Assembly: GCA_000733355.1 (NCBI GenBank)
Contig: JNVV01000064.1
Location: 176,867-240,866 of the forward strand
From: Falciphora oryzae
Taxonomy: Eukaryota; Ascomycota; Sordariomycetes; Magnaporthales; Magnaporthaceae
Reading direction: 5' to 3'
DNA length: 64,000 nt
The translations under genes were made by a program, and so were the position numbers. How positions within the stretch are numbered: position 1 is the first letter of the stretch; each line of letters begins with the position of its first letter. Below are positions 11,432-21,999 of this stretch, one piece after another. The notes beneath the pieces are model-generated. The model was not told where the DNA came from. It worked only from the letters and a program-made list of their open reading frames with translations, and ran no database searches.

Positions 11432-12284
11432 CGTGGAAGGTCGGAGGGCGGCTTAGAAAGAGTTTTGTATCTGATCTTGTGCGGGAAGAGGGAAGATAGG
11501 GATGGGGTGCGAGTTACCTGCTAGCTTGTCAGGAGAAGTGCTTTCCTGGACAGACATATAGCCTTGCAATCCTGCCATTTCGCCCAACGAAGCCTTTGGC
11601 ATTCGCGTAAGAGGCCGGGACTCCGTCGGTTGCGGGAAGCCCCGGCGCGTAGCGGCAGGGGTGATACGCGGGGGCGTTGTGTGGTAGCCCGTAGTAGTGC
11701 CCCTGTCGGCGGAGTTCCGCCACCTTTGTCACCTCAGGGCCACCATCAGCCCGGCGAAACAGATGTCCGCCACCCAGTGAGGAAAGGTGAAGGCCACACC
11801 TGCGCATGGCGAGCCAAGCCAGGAGGCACGCGTCACGGCTGGAATAAAAGCACAAACAATCCAAAACAGGCCGGCTAATCCATTTTGCTATGGGGATTAT
11901 TAAAGATGAGGCTTAATCCTCCCACTTTTAGCCTGTGCACCCCTTGTGCAGAGCGGTTTCGCTGCTAACAAACTTTAGCCCGTAATTAAAACTTAATGCC
12001 ATTGGTCGCGCATTTGCGATAAAGCCACTGAGGCCCAAACATCCAAAAAGGTGCACGCAAAAAGGTGCGCGCAAAAAAGTGCAAATAGAGGTGCAGAGGT
12101 GCCAATTGACCGCCCGTGCGGTAAATTCTTCCCTTTTGCACCTTTGCACCTTTGCATTAAAGCCCGTGTTCGTTTGTATTGGTGCGCTATAGAAAAAAAC
12201 ATGCCGGCCGATATCGGGGGTGGGGGTGAGTGCTATTAGCAAAAAGGGGGAGTAAGAGAATTAAGCCTCTTAAAGATCTCTTCT
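11432..12284. other. Intergenic region with GGTGCA-type direct and inverted repeats
   Basis: No supported gene. Between about 12,040 and 12,150 short GGTGCA-containing units occur two or more times in one orientation (AAAGGTGCACGC, AAAGGTGCGCGC) and then as the complement (TTGCACCTTTGCACC). An AT-rich shell surrounds them. This resembles the subterminal repeats of a small DNA transposon or MITE, but clean termini and a target duplication were not found. Confidence 0.35.
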
Positions 12285-14016
12285 TCACCTCCCGTGCAGG
12301 CCTAGCCGGCTGATATCGAGTGGATGCCATCCCCTCTTGAACACCTGCTTCAGCCATCCCTGCCAAGGCGTGAATATCGCTCTCTGGTCTGCGATCGGGC
12401 GACATTGCTCCCGGAAGTACCAGATAATCTCAGGATATCGCTTCAGAGTTGCATAAAGGAACCAGGCCCATCTGTCGTGGAGTTGGGATGGATGAGGAAG
12501 TTGAGGCGCTCCAGTCAAGGCGACAATATGGTTATCTGGGCTGGATTCGAGGTATGCCTGCCTTCGCATAGCCATGTCCAGCGCGAGGCGCTCCAGAGTG
12601 ACACCGGACCGCCCCCATCCCAGCTCGTGGGTTGGGACTGCCAATGCGTCCTCGGGGACCAAGGCCAAATCTGGCAGAGGTCTCGGGTTGAAGACAATGA
12701 ACTTTTCGCTATCCATCTCGCCTCGGTCTTTTTGATCCTGTTCGTATGGCAAGTCGGGCAATGAGACCTTTAGGACGGACAGCAAAGGGGTGTCGAAGGC
12801 GAGCAAGGAGTCCCGAGGACCACCGAGGCTCAGCTCGATTCTGCGGTGGGGATCGGGAGCGTCGAGCCAGACGCTGAGTCGACGGAGCCTAGGAGCCATG
12901 GTGGCCAGTCCGTTCCGAAGCGTGGTCCAATCGTTCGGGTGGGCGTGCCAGGATCTCTCGGCGTACTTTTCTATAAAAGAGCGTAGGTTGAAGGAGAATT
13001 GTAGGTTTTGTATCTCGTCCACGATAGGGCTGGGGTGATAGACTAGGAAGTCAAGGGCTGTTTCCACTCGGTGGAATGTGAAGGTCAACTTGCCGTACAG
13101 ATTTGGGCGGACGTCGAGGTACCTTGGGTTTAGGATGGAATGAAAGATCAGTAACGCCCCAGACGAACAGTTGGGCATTAATACGGAAGAGTGGAGGAAG
13201 GTGTGCTCACATCTTCTTGCAGGTTAGAAGGGCAGGCAGAAACGGAGCTCTGGGTGCCCTCCCTGGCCTCCACCAAAACTTGGAGTAGCCAAGAGCAGCT
13301 TCCTCGCAGGCCCAGTGGTTGCACCATGAAGATAGCATGCGCCTGGACCACACGGGATCACGGAATCGCACCTCCGAGTCAGTATACTTCGCTTCTCTTA
13401 AAGCGTCTATGTTAACATTTAAGCCTTCGTCGCGGTCGTCTTCGGGAGCATCATGGTCGGTAATGCAGCGAACGTGCGTCAGGCGGCCTTTGCGGACAAA
13501 GACGTGTCTCGTAGTGCCGGCCGATTCCCACAGCGCTTCGTAAATGCGCTCACGGACTTCGAAAGAAAGGCGGAAGAAGGGGGATTGCAGCTGGTGGTGG
13601 CACGTAGCAGACAGAGCGTCTGGGTCGGGGTACGCAGTGGCAGTGGCAATGCTGGCGTCAATCTCGGCCCTCGGCGGCCCGGAGTTACGCAGCGGCGCCG
13701 CCTCGAGGAGGTGGCCGCTTAGGTCGAGGTCCTCCAGCCGTGGCTCCGACTGTTGGCTGAGTTCGGCCGCCGATATTTTGCCTTGGATCCAATATCTCAC
13801 ATCTCTAACCCATTTTCGCATCGCGTTCATAAAAGGACGCCAGCATGTGCGCCGAATGTGTGGGATGGGGAGAATCTTGTAGACCTTCCGGCGGAAGGTG
13901 CCTTTCCACGTGGGGCGGCGTCGTCGCGCCGGTCGCGGAACCAGGGGGAACCCTGGGTTCCTACACGGGGGACGCGGACGGTTGTATTGGCCATAGTTTG
14001 TTATATCTCGCGGCAT
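12285..14016 (-). CDS. DUF7730-like fungal hypothetical protein
   Basis: Two exons, 14016-13211 and 13122-12285, with an 88-bp intron (GTGAGC..AAG) that joins LLTCKKM to YLDVRPNLYG in frame, give about 547 aa. The start is the first ATG; further upstream codons in frame start only from GTG. The N-terminal third is Arg/Pro-rich. The middle has a segment reading FRLSFEVRERIYEALW, then the block LLTCKK-M-Y, a layout common in the large fungal DUF7730/F-box-like family, where the first block recalls an F-box-like helix. Function is unknown; no catalytic motif is visible. Family assignment is from pattern recognition only. Confidence 0.7.
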
Positions 14017-14347
14017 CTTGCGTGTCGGGGCTGGGCATGGAGGATCGGGAAAAGGTGTGGGTATTGGAGAGGGCTGGGAAAGGCGGAGTAACGGGCGGAG
14101 AGGAGCACGAAGTCGACTTATCACCGTCTAGGGTATGGGCGACATTTTACACAAATGTGCTGACCAACGTGCAGATTTACCCCTCTGCTCTCCTCCCAGC
14201 TGCTGCTGCATGCGCACCAACAGCAAAATTGGTGCCACGTGGTGCCACTCCTACCCTTGCGCGTGAGGGGGTCCTTTACCGATGCCTGCTGACCAACAGC
14301 TCATTCTTAAACGCTAACTAATTAGGTAGAAAAGCCACATAGTAAGG
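14017..14347. other. Intergenic region
   Basis: Between the start of the DUF7730-like gene and the stop of the OYE pseudogene (both minus strand). No gene or repeat recognised. Confidence 0.4.
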
Positions 14348-15487
14348 TTACACTGCGCCCGCTGCTGCCGGAAACTGTGGGCTGAAAGGGTAATCAACGT
14401 ACACGAGGTCCGGGTTTGGCACAAAAGAACGCCTAAAAGCTATGATCACGTCGTAGTTGGCAAACCTCTCATCGACTGCTTTCTTGGCCGGCTCGGGCGT
14501 GAAGCCGCCGGCGAGAAGAACAGGACTCGCGTTGTCCCACAGTTCGACCAGCCAGTCAACGCTCTTCCCAGAACCGCAGTCAGCCTCGATGTTGCCACTG
14601 ATGCGGGCTTCGATCAGGTGCAGGTATGCCAGCTTCTCCGGGAGGTGGCGCAACTGAGACACGAGGTATCGGAACGTCGGGTCGGGGTTTTCCATCAACA
14701 TGCTCCCAAAATCACTGTAGGGGCTCAGGCGGATGCCGACGCGCTGCGCGCCGACGGCTGCAACCACGGCTTTGGTGACTTCCAGATGGAAGCGCGCCCG
14801 ATTCTCGATGGAGCCGCCCGAGGCGTCGGTCCGGCGGTTGCACACGTCCTGGAGGAACTGATCCGGGAGGTAGCCATTCGCGCCGTGGATTTCGACCGCG
14901 TCGAAGCCAGCGGCGATGGCGTTTTTAGCGGCGGCCGCGTAGTCGGCGATGGTTTGCCAGATCTGCTCCTTGGACATTGCCTCGGGCCCTTGTGCGTCTG
15001 GAGCGATGGGGGACCGCGCTCGAAGAGTACAGGACGGCCCTGGGTGCGGCTTGTTCCGAGCTGTCGTTCGCGCCTTTCGATTTGACGAGGCCGGCGCGGC
15101 CTTGGTGCCACAGCTGGCAGTAGATGAAGGACCCCTTGGCATGGACCGCGTCCGTGATGGGCCGGCACGCCTTCACCTGCGCGTCTGACCAGATGCCCGG
15201 AACGTGGCTCGTGTCGCCCCCGGCAGTGGGAGGGATCAAAGTGGCCTCGGAGATTATGAGTGTCCCAGGGACGATGGCGCGCTGCTCGTAATATTCTGGC
15301 GTTGCGGGAAAGCGTTAACCAGGGAAGTAAGCAGGCCTGGGCGGGGGAGGAGTGGTAGCCCACCTTTGACGATGGGATCTATGGGCAAAAAGCCGTCGGT
15401 GTTGCGGTACCGGGTCAGCGGCGCTATGGAGATGCGGTGGGCCAAATGCGCCTCCCCGACCCTGATTGGCGAAAATAATTTGGTCAT
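14348..15487 (-). pseudogene. Old yellow enzyme family NADH:flavin oxidoreductase, frameshifted and internally deleted
   Basis: Exon 1 is 15487-15364 (MTKLFSPIRVGEAHLAHRIS), the intron is 15363-15296 (GTGGGC..CAG), and exon 2 starts at 15295. The sequence follows the OYE TIM barrel: APLTRYR, PGTLIISEAT, GIWSDAQV, GSFIYCQLWHQGR, EIHGANGYLPDQF with the substrate-binding His/Asn pair, GGSIENR and VGIRLSPYSDFG. Two defects are clear. At 15008-15012 a run of five G (C on the coding strand) shifts the frame by one base. Near the C terminus NPDLVY is joined directly to VDYPFSPQF, so about 25 residues normally lying between these blocks are missing without a frame change. The phosphate-binding GR is also RR. 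The homopolymer shift could be a sequencing error; the in-frame deletion cannot be explained that way. Confidence 0.75.
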
Positions 15488-15839
15488 GGTGGTGAAGTTA
15501 CGTGTAGGTTGTTTGTGGTTGGATTCCCGTGAAGCGTTTGGTTGAAGTGGCTAGGGGCACCAAAAGAACAGCGATGCGGTGGTTAAATACAAGGAGAAAC
15601 TGGCTCAAAATTCTTGGAAATCTTCCATGTGTTTGTCAGGCCTGTGTATTTGTAACCTGCGCTGTCCTTGCATTGCTGAAATCCCCTAGTTTGGGTATTC
15701 ATCCCGCCGGGGCAAGGATTTCCCAGTCCAACTCAGCACTTTCTAGCGCGGGGTTTGATGATTTATAACAGTAAACGCCTGCTGCCAGTGGGCCTGTCGG
15801 GGCCTACTCGTGGTGAACGGAAGCGATGAGTGGACACCA
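15488..15839. other. Intergenic region abutting the transposon block
   Basis: No gene supported. Base composition is still that of the flanking gene space; the change to AT-rich sequence begins inside the inverted repeat at 15,840. Confidence 0.4.
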
Positions 15840-15967
15840 CTGTCTGTTTAGAACCAAACCACAGTGGGTCCAACGGACCAGGGTGCACTCCCACCCACCC
15901 CCCTCGTTTTGCGGTGAAAATCGCGTTTTTTAAGGTGACGGCCTGGCCGGATCAACCAACGCGCGTT
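15840..15967 (+). repeat. Left terminal inverted repeat (128 bp)
   Basis: It begins CTGTCTGTTTAGAACC and ends ACGCGCGTT. Its reverse complement stands at 44523-44650 with one difference, a C/T transition next to a C run (CCCCCCTCG here against CCCCCTTCG there). CpA sites inside are preserved although the interior of the element is heavily mutated. Confidence 0.95.
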
Positions 15968-17360
15968 GTAAAAGCAGCAATACTAAAGTAAAGACCAAAA
16001 TTAACGCGATTAAAGTAATAAAGCGATTCCCAATTCCGTAACGTACGTTTTTTTTGCTGATTTTCGGGTCTCGTAGCCATGCCGGACCCCCGACAAAAGC
16101 GTAAAGCGCCCAACAAGGAGGCAAGCGCCCAAAAACCGACGAAACGCTTTACACGGATCTTAAAGCCAACGGACCGGGCAATTACGCCGAAAATTAAGCT
16201 AAAGCTTAAAAGCACGCCGTCGCAAGTCTCCGAAGTCGCTGGGCCTGCCGTTTAAGCGCCGGAAACCAAATCTAAGGTCGAGGAGGTGCTAGAAACCGAA
16301 AAGTCAGCACCCGAAGAGGTACGCAAAAAAGCGCCGGCTAGGAAACGAGCTCCTGTAAAAAAAAAGGCGCTTATAAAGGGGAAGGGCAAGGCGCCGGCGC
16401 AACCAGCAAAAGTTGCGGTAATCTTTTCGGACCTATCCTTTTTACCGCCCTCTTCCGATACGAGCGAGTCCGAATCTTACCCGCCTTTTTAATACCTTAC
16501 CCACCCGGTAATCGACCTTTTTAGCGACGATACTATACCCGCCAATTAGCAAACGAATCGCTTTAAAGCGGTAAAGGGGGTTAAAAAGGAAAAAAATAAC
16601 CAACCCACGCCTAAGGCAAAAAGACCTCGCTTTAAGGCACCGCCGACGTTTCAAGCGCTTCGCGCGCCCGCAGCGCCCGCAGCGCCCGCGGCACTGATAC
16701 CGGCAGCGGAAAAGCCTTTGCAAATCCGGGTATCGGTTAAGGTTACCGTGCATTTAATAAAGCCGTTTTAGTTGCTAAAAAAAAAGGCTTTGGGCAAAGC
16801 CGCGCTCGATCGTTAAGCTATTAACCTTCGCAACACCTGCCGCGACGTCCTTTACCGGCGTTAATTGCAAAGGAGCCCTCGCCAAATTCGCGTCGGCTTA
16901 TAAAATAACGCGCATAATTAGGTTAAACCGAAAGGATAACGAGGTAAAAAACGCGTTAGCGAAATATTCCAAAGCAAAATTAACGGCCGGATACAAACTA
17001 CCTCGCGTTATCGCCCCGCAAATCGTTTCGAACACTTTTAATTGCAATAAAAAGTTTAATAGCGTCAAATTTAATAGCTTTATTTCTAGCGACGATATCC
17101 TTAAAGCGCTAATACAATACGCCAATCGCAAGTTAACGATTAGTTTGGATTACTATTTCCGCCTTTAACGGAAGGATGTTACGACCATACAGGTGGCGGG
17201 GACAGGAGGCCTGGGTCAAGCCCCGGGAAGGAAGCACCCTCAACCCCGCATTTGGAAAAGGAAAGGTCACGTGGAAGGACACGTGACCTCAAGGTGATAT
17301 ATCTAATATGCGACATAGCAAACATAGCACAGGACCTCAAAGTGATATATCTAATATATA

Positions 17361-19221
17361 ACGTGGTTTATAAGCGAGTCGCGCATATAAGCGAATCGCG
17401 CACCCACACCCGACCTCCGGTTAATCAACGCGCATGCCAACCCAACAACGCCAGCAATCCATTCAAACTATTCTGAACTATATACATCGGACATTTCTAC
17501 TTCTTCCTGACAGGTGCGCGCATTGTGTCCGGTCTTGCCGCACGTGCCATATCGCCGACGAGTCGTCGTCGCCTTTTTTTTTTAACCCCCATGGTCGCGC
17601 ATTTTTTGCTATAGCTATCCATCCAGCTCCTGCTGGTCCAAAACATTTCGTACTTCGTCGATAGTAAGTGACCCTTTAAATCGGACACGTGTTTTTTTGG
17701 CCTTCCGGCGTTTGCTTAATGCTTCGTTCGCTTTTTTAAACGTGGTTACCTCGGCTCGGAAAAGGGCTACCTTATGTATTATTGCTTTCGCCCCCTTTGC
17801 AATTTGGTCCACAGCCGTATAAATAGGAGTTGGAAAGCTGCCCTGGTAATTGGAAATTCGAATTTTGATGTATTTAGATTGCGAAGTTGCTTCCTTAGCT
17901 GTTTTAGGCGTTTTGGAGGTTTAAGGTTCGGGGTCGTTTAAAGGCGTTTTCGGGGGCGTTAGAATCCGTAGCCTCATATCTAGCTTTTCTAAAACCGAAT
18001 CCGGATTGAAAGGAGCAAGGCCAGCCCTTCGAAAGCCTTTTCGGATGTTTCCTTCGGTTATGGAGTTAAAAAATGCCGCTTTAAACGCGGAAAGGAACTC
18101 GACCTTGGTTACGTGGTTAACGTGCGACCTTATTAGGTTTTCGATTTGTCGACCGTACGCCTTTTTTATTGGGTTAAAGCACCCAACGTCAAGCGGCTGA
18201 AGGAAGTGAAACGAATGCGGAGGCATGCAAAGCGTAATAATGTTGTGTTTTTGGTAATAGAGCTCGAAATCCGTCGAGTGGTGGCTTTCGTGTCCGTTTA
18301 GCACTAACAAACGATAGGGGCCTTTCGTGCGCGACGTAATGTGTTTGTTGAAATGCTAAATCCATTCTAGGCCGAGTTCGTTCGTAGTTTACCCGTTAGA
18401 ATTTGTTGCGATAACCTAATTGCGTGGGAGGTTGGTTTCCGAGTACTAATTGGCTAAATGGTATTGCTTTTTAACGATAATAAAAAGGGGGATCGCCTAA
18501 CTGCAATAGTTAACCCTTTAGATAATTGTAGCCCATTTCCGGTTACTAGGCTAAACCAGCTTTATTTTACTACGGCCTTCCGATGTTGTAATAACTATAA
18601 CGGCGGCGATTATGCCTATAAAAAAGCCGGTTTCGTCGAAATTATAAATATCGTCATCCAAAATGCCATATTTGGCCACAATGTTCCGCACAAGGTCAAA
18701 CCACGCGGAAACGAGCTTGGGATCTTCGCACTTGGCCCTCTAGTAGTCGTACTTTCGAATCCAGCGTGTGCCGAACTTTACGCGGCGTTTAACGAAGTTC
18801 GCGACCCAGCATTTGCCAACGGCGTCCGCGTCGCGTTCGGCGAGCAATCGGTTGGCTATATTTTCAATACCAAAACGCTAGGGAGGGAATACGCGAAAAT
18901 TTAGCTTAAAGATATATTTAATAAGCGCCTCCTTTTCGGATTCCGTTAATTTCCGTAATTTGGGCATGCTATCGCGTCGAGTAAGTCGGTCGGCGCGTTG
19001 GTCGCGTAATGTGGATTGAGGAATATCGTAAATTTTGGCTGCTTTTCGCATATTTAATTGTGCATTAGATTGGATTGCCCGTAAAGTAAAGGCAATCCGA
19101 GCTTTTTTCAATATCGATGCTATTTGTGGTTGTTGAGCAATTGAGGTTGGAAGTGGGAAATACGCGTCGCATTAGAAAATGCGCGATTCGCTTATGTGCG
19201 CGATTCGTTTATAAACTACGT
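17361..19221 (-). mobile_element. pogo/Fot1-like DNA transposon inserted in the Gypsy-A 5' LTR
   Basis: 1861 bp, bounded by 42-bp terminal inverted repeats (17361-17402 and 19180-19221) that differ at four positions, all transitions. Each TIR contains a 16-bp unit (ATAAGCGARTCGCGCA) twice in direct orientation. TA flanks both ends (17359-17360, 19222-19223), the expected duplication of this superfamily. The transposase is on the minus strand. Confidence 0.92.
17480..19165 (-). pseudogene. pogo-family transposase (HTH_psq, DDE_1, zinc knuckle), RIP-inactivated
   Basis: Fragments in order on the minus strand: an N-terminal psq-type helix-turn-helix near 19110-18960 (RKAAKIYDIPQSTLRDQRA, then RKLTESEKEAL); a DDE_1 core segment near 18310-17930 (LVLNGHESHHSTDFE, CMPPHSFHFLQPLDVGCF); a coiled region near 17810-17620 (KANEALSKRRKAKKTR); and a C-terminal zinc knuckle (CGKTGHNARTC, near 17550-17500) in a shifted frame. 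Multiple stops interrupt it. The layout matches full-length fungal pogo transposases. Confidence 0.88.
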
Positions 19222-19539
19222 TAATATAACAAACATAGCACAAATCCTTAAAATAATATATTTAATATGCGACATAATAAATATAACACAAATTGGGAAA
19301 AACCAGGTCGTATATATAAAGGAAAAGTTCTTTTACGGTTAAATAACTTTAACTAAAGCATCGGCATTAATCAACCTAAGTTAGCTTTAAAATACCCCTT
19401 TAGGCAAGCAATTTAAGCTTTTGTTACCAATTTCCCGGTTTCCCTAAAGCAACCCTTATTAAATATACTATTTAGCACTTTCCTTAAATGTTCTACCCTA
19501 AAAGCAAAGCCTAATTATAACATTTTAACTAATCCTATT

Positions 19540-20860
19540 TAGCATTTACCGAAAGCGAACAATACGACAAAATATCGGCGTCCGGTTCCAAGCAAACGGA
19601 GCAACCCTCCACCGTTAAATACGAAAAAAAGAAATATAACGAAAACACTTCCTTCGACCTTTTCCGAATGCTTATAAAAAACCTTACCAAAGCTAAAACT
19701 TAATTGGCCGCGGTTTAAAACAAACCGGACATTGCGACAAAGGCATACAAATTCCCATTTCCCGAAATTTACGACGGAAAAACGGGCAAATTTCGGACTT
19801 TTTTTACCAAATGCAAAGCCTACTTTTCGTTTTACGAAGCTCATTTCGGTACCGAAAAAAAAATAGCTTACGCCGCCATACGTTTTGGAAAAAAAGTTAA
19901 AAACTAGTTCCAACCTACGTAAACGGACTACCTCCAAAGCGTAAAATCTAAAAAGCAAATACAAATTATATTTGTTAGCTTCGAAAAATTCGGAAAAAAA
20001 ATCGGCAAAGTTTTCGGCCAGGTTAACGAGCGACTGGTTACGGAAAGAGAAATTCTCAGCCTTCGACAAAAAGGGCTAGCCTTTATATACGCTTTAAAGT
20101 TCTAACGCCTCGTAACCAAGCTCGATTGGACCGACCAAACCAAAATGGCGCACTTTTACGGGGGTTTCCGCAAAAATGTAAAAGACGAGCTTTCCAAAGC
20201 GGACCGACCGGAAAACTTCCTGGACTATATCCAAATAGCCGTCCGTATTAGCGACAGGTTATACGAATAACGACTTAAAAAAAAAAGTCAGCCAACTAAA
20301 GTGGTAAATAACAAAAACAACCACAAAAAAAACAAACAACAGCTAAGCACGGCTTATAGCACATACTTTGGACTTATAAACCTTAGCGTTGGAGCCACAT
20401 ATTTGCAAAAGCAGAGCAACAAGAAAAAGCAAAACCTTAAGGACGGGAAATGCTTTAAATGTAGTTAAAAAGGCTATATTAAACGAAATTGCCCGCAGCG
20501 GCAAACGGCAATCACCTAACGGGGAAACGCCCAAACGGAAAATAGCTTATGCCCCGGAGCAGCTTTTAGCTGGACCTATTACTGCGAGGACTTATGCGCG
20601 ACGCACCAATTTAATAAGAACGCGACCGGCTGGTACCCCAAAAGGCGGGTAACCGCAACGCGACGGATCCGGACGATCCTTAATGGAAATCCCACTAAAA
20701 TCGAATACGATAGCGAAGGAAAACAAATTTTCGCTACCGAACTTACAAAATCCGAGGAAAAAAATAATACCGCTACGTGGGTTACCGAATTTACCTATAA
20801 CACCGATAACGAAATCGATAACAAACTATTAAATTAAACCCATATAGCTAAAAAACGAAA
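19540..20860 (+). pseudogene. Gypsy-A gag (capsid/nucleocapsid) remnant
   Basis: Downstream of the 5' LTR one frame reads as Ty3/Gypsy gag: FPEIYDGKTGKFRTFFTKCK, a FGKVFGQVNER segment, a REILSLRQKG..YA block and VKDELSKADRPENFLDYI. A nucleocapsid zinc-knuckle remnant (CFKCS..GYIKRNCP) lies near 20450-20510. Stops are almost only TAA/TAG at positions of Gln. Confidence 0.85.
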
Positions 20861-21299
20861 AAAAGCCGAAGGTTTATTTTTAACCACAAAGTAACGAATA
20901 TATAACATATTCGATATTAATAAAGCTTATACCTCGTTCGGATTTTCGAAATCGGACCGATAATTTTGGAACCAGCTTAAACCTATCGGAGGATTTATAC
21001 GGGAAAAGCTAGCATTTAACGACAACGGCAAGCCTTTAAACTGGTTCCGGGATAACCAGCAAATTACCTACTACGGGGCTCCGTACGAAAAAGTGCCCCC
21101 GAAAAAAGAACGCAATACGGAACCACATAACTAAAACCACCCAAATGTGGATATCGAAGCAGCAAAACACGACGAGCTCTTTTAGGCCGAATGCGTAAAC
21201 GATTACTGCGAATAGCACTTAGCCGCAAAGCTAAAAAGCGATTTCTTTCCCGAAAAAAAAAACGGCGAGCCGATTAAAAACTTAAAAAGGGATTATCAA

Positions 21300-21691
21300 T
21301 GTTCGTGGCACTGTCGGTATACCAACACGGTTGGGGTGAGAAGGCTTCTGGTATTCAATATGTATCCAAAAGTCGTCTGTCTTCTAGAAACAACGGAAGG
21401 GCTCCTCGTGCGAGCCCTCTAGATACATATATCCCAATCACGGAGGCCGCGGGGTGCGGTCGTCCAAGGCCAGTCCCGGTGCCGGGCCTGACTTGCGACT
21501 TGCACCGCCTCCGTGCATGACCCGTGATCTCCGTGCATGACCCGTGATCACCGTTCATGACCGGTGATCCCCATTGCCGGTCCCTCCGTGTCAGAGAGGC
21601 GGGGCCTCTCAGTCCCGGAGTCCCTAGTCATTGGGGATTCCCCTTGCCCGTGCTTCTACCTGTCGTGCGACCTCTTGCTGCCCTTCCAACA
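21300..21691 (+). repeat. Solo LTR 1, little or no RIP, inserted in Gypsy-A
   Basis: 392 bp starting TGTTCGTGG and ending CCTTCCAACA, so it has TG..CA ends, flanked by the direct repeat ATCAA (21295-21299 and 21692-21696). It is GC-rich and keeps CpA/TpG sites, in sharp contrast with its surroundings. A 20-bp unit, CCGTGCATGACCCGTGATCT, is repeated nearly three times at about 21511-21570. No related copy is seen elsewhere in the window. The strand is arbitrary. Confidence 0.9.
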
Positions 21692-21999
21692 ATCAATTCC
21701 CTAAATGGAGGATTACCAAAATGGACTACTCGCAATTTAAAGCGACCTTCGCACCTTTACTTTCCTACCCTATGCTATGCATTTCGGGGCTCCTACTATA
21801 CCTTAACTGCGGAAAGCCTAAATGTAAAATCTATATGGAAGAAAAGGCCCGGGCTTAAACGGAAGGCCGCGTGCGATTAAACCTGCCTGGCTACGTAAAT
21901 TATAAAGCCGAACGATCCATAAAAAAAAGAAAAGCTCCTAAAGCAAAAAACTAAAATGGCCACCCGACATAAGGGCACGGAATAAACCCTAATAACAAG

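Larger units (their letters stand above)
17177..19522 (+). repeat. Gypsy-A 5' LTR, split by a pogo element
   Basis: The LTR is 17177-17360 and 19224-19522; between them lies a pogo transposon. It aligns along its length with 26187-26423 plus 33894-34139, differing mainly by transitions. Confidence 0.9.

Noticed and set aside
11529..11864. Minus-strand 111-codon frame
   Set aside because: No domain, unusual composition, and it lies in a probable 5' UTR/promoter area.
8880..15487. Secondary-metabolite cluster (AKR, SDR, OYE)
   Set aside because: No polyketide synthase, NRPS, terpene synthase, P450 or cluster regulator is present, and two of three enzymes are broken.
16898..17131. Minus-strand frame at the end of the first accessory-ORF segment
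   Set aside because: Antisense shadow of the plus-strand accessory frame, which is supported by continuity across the Gypsy-A insertion.
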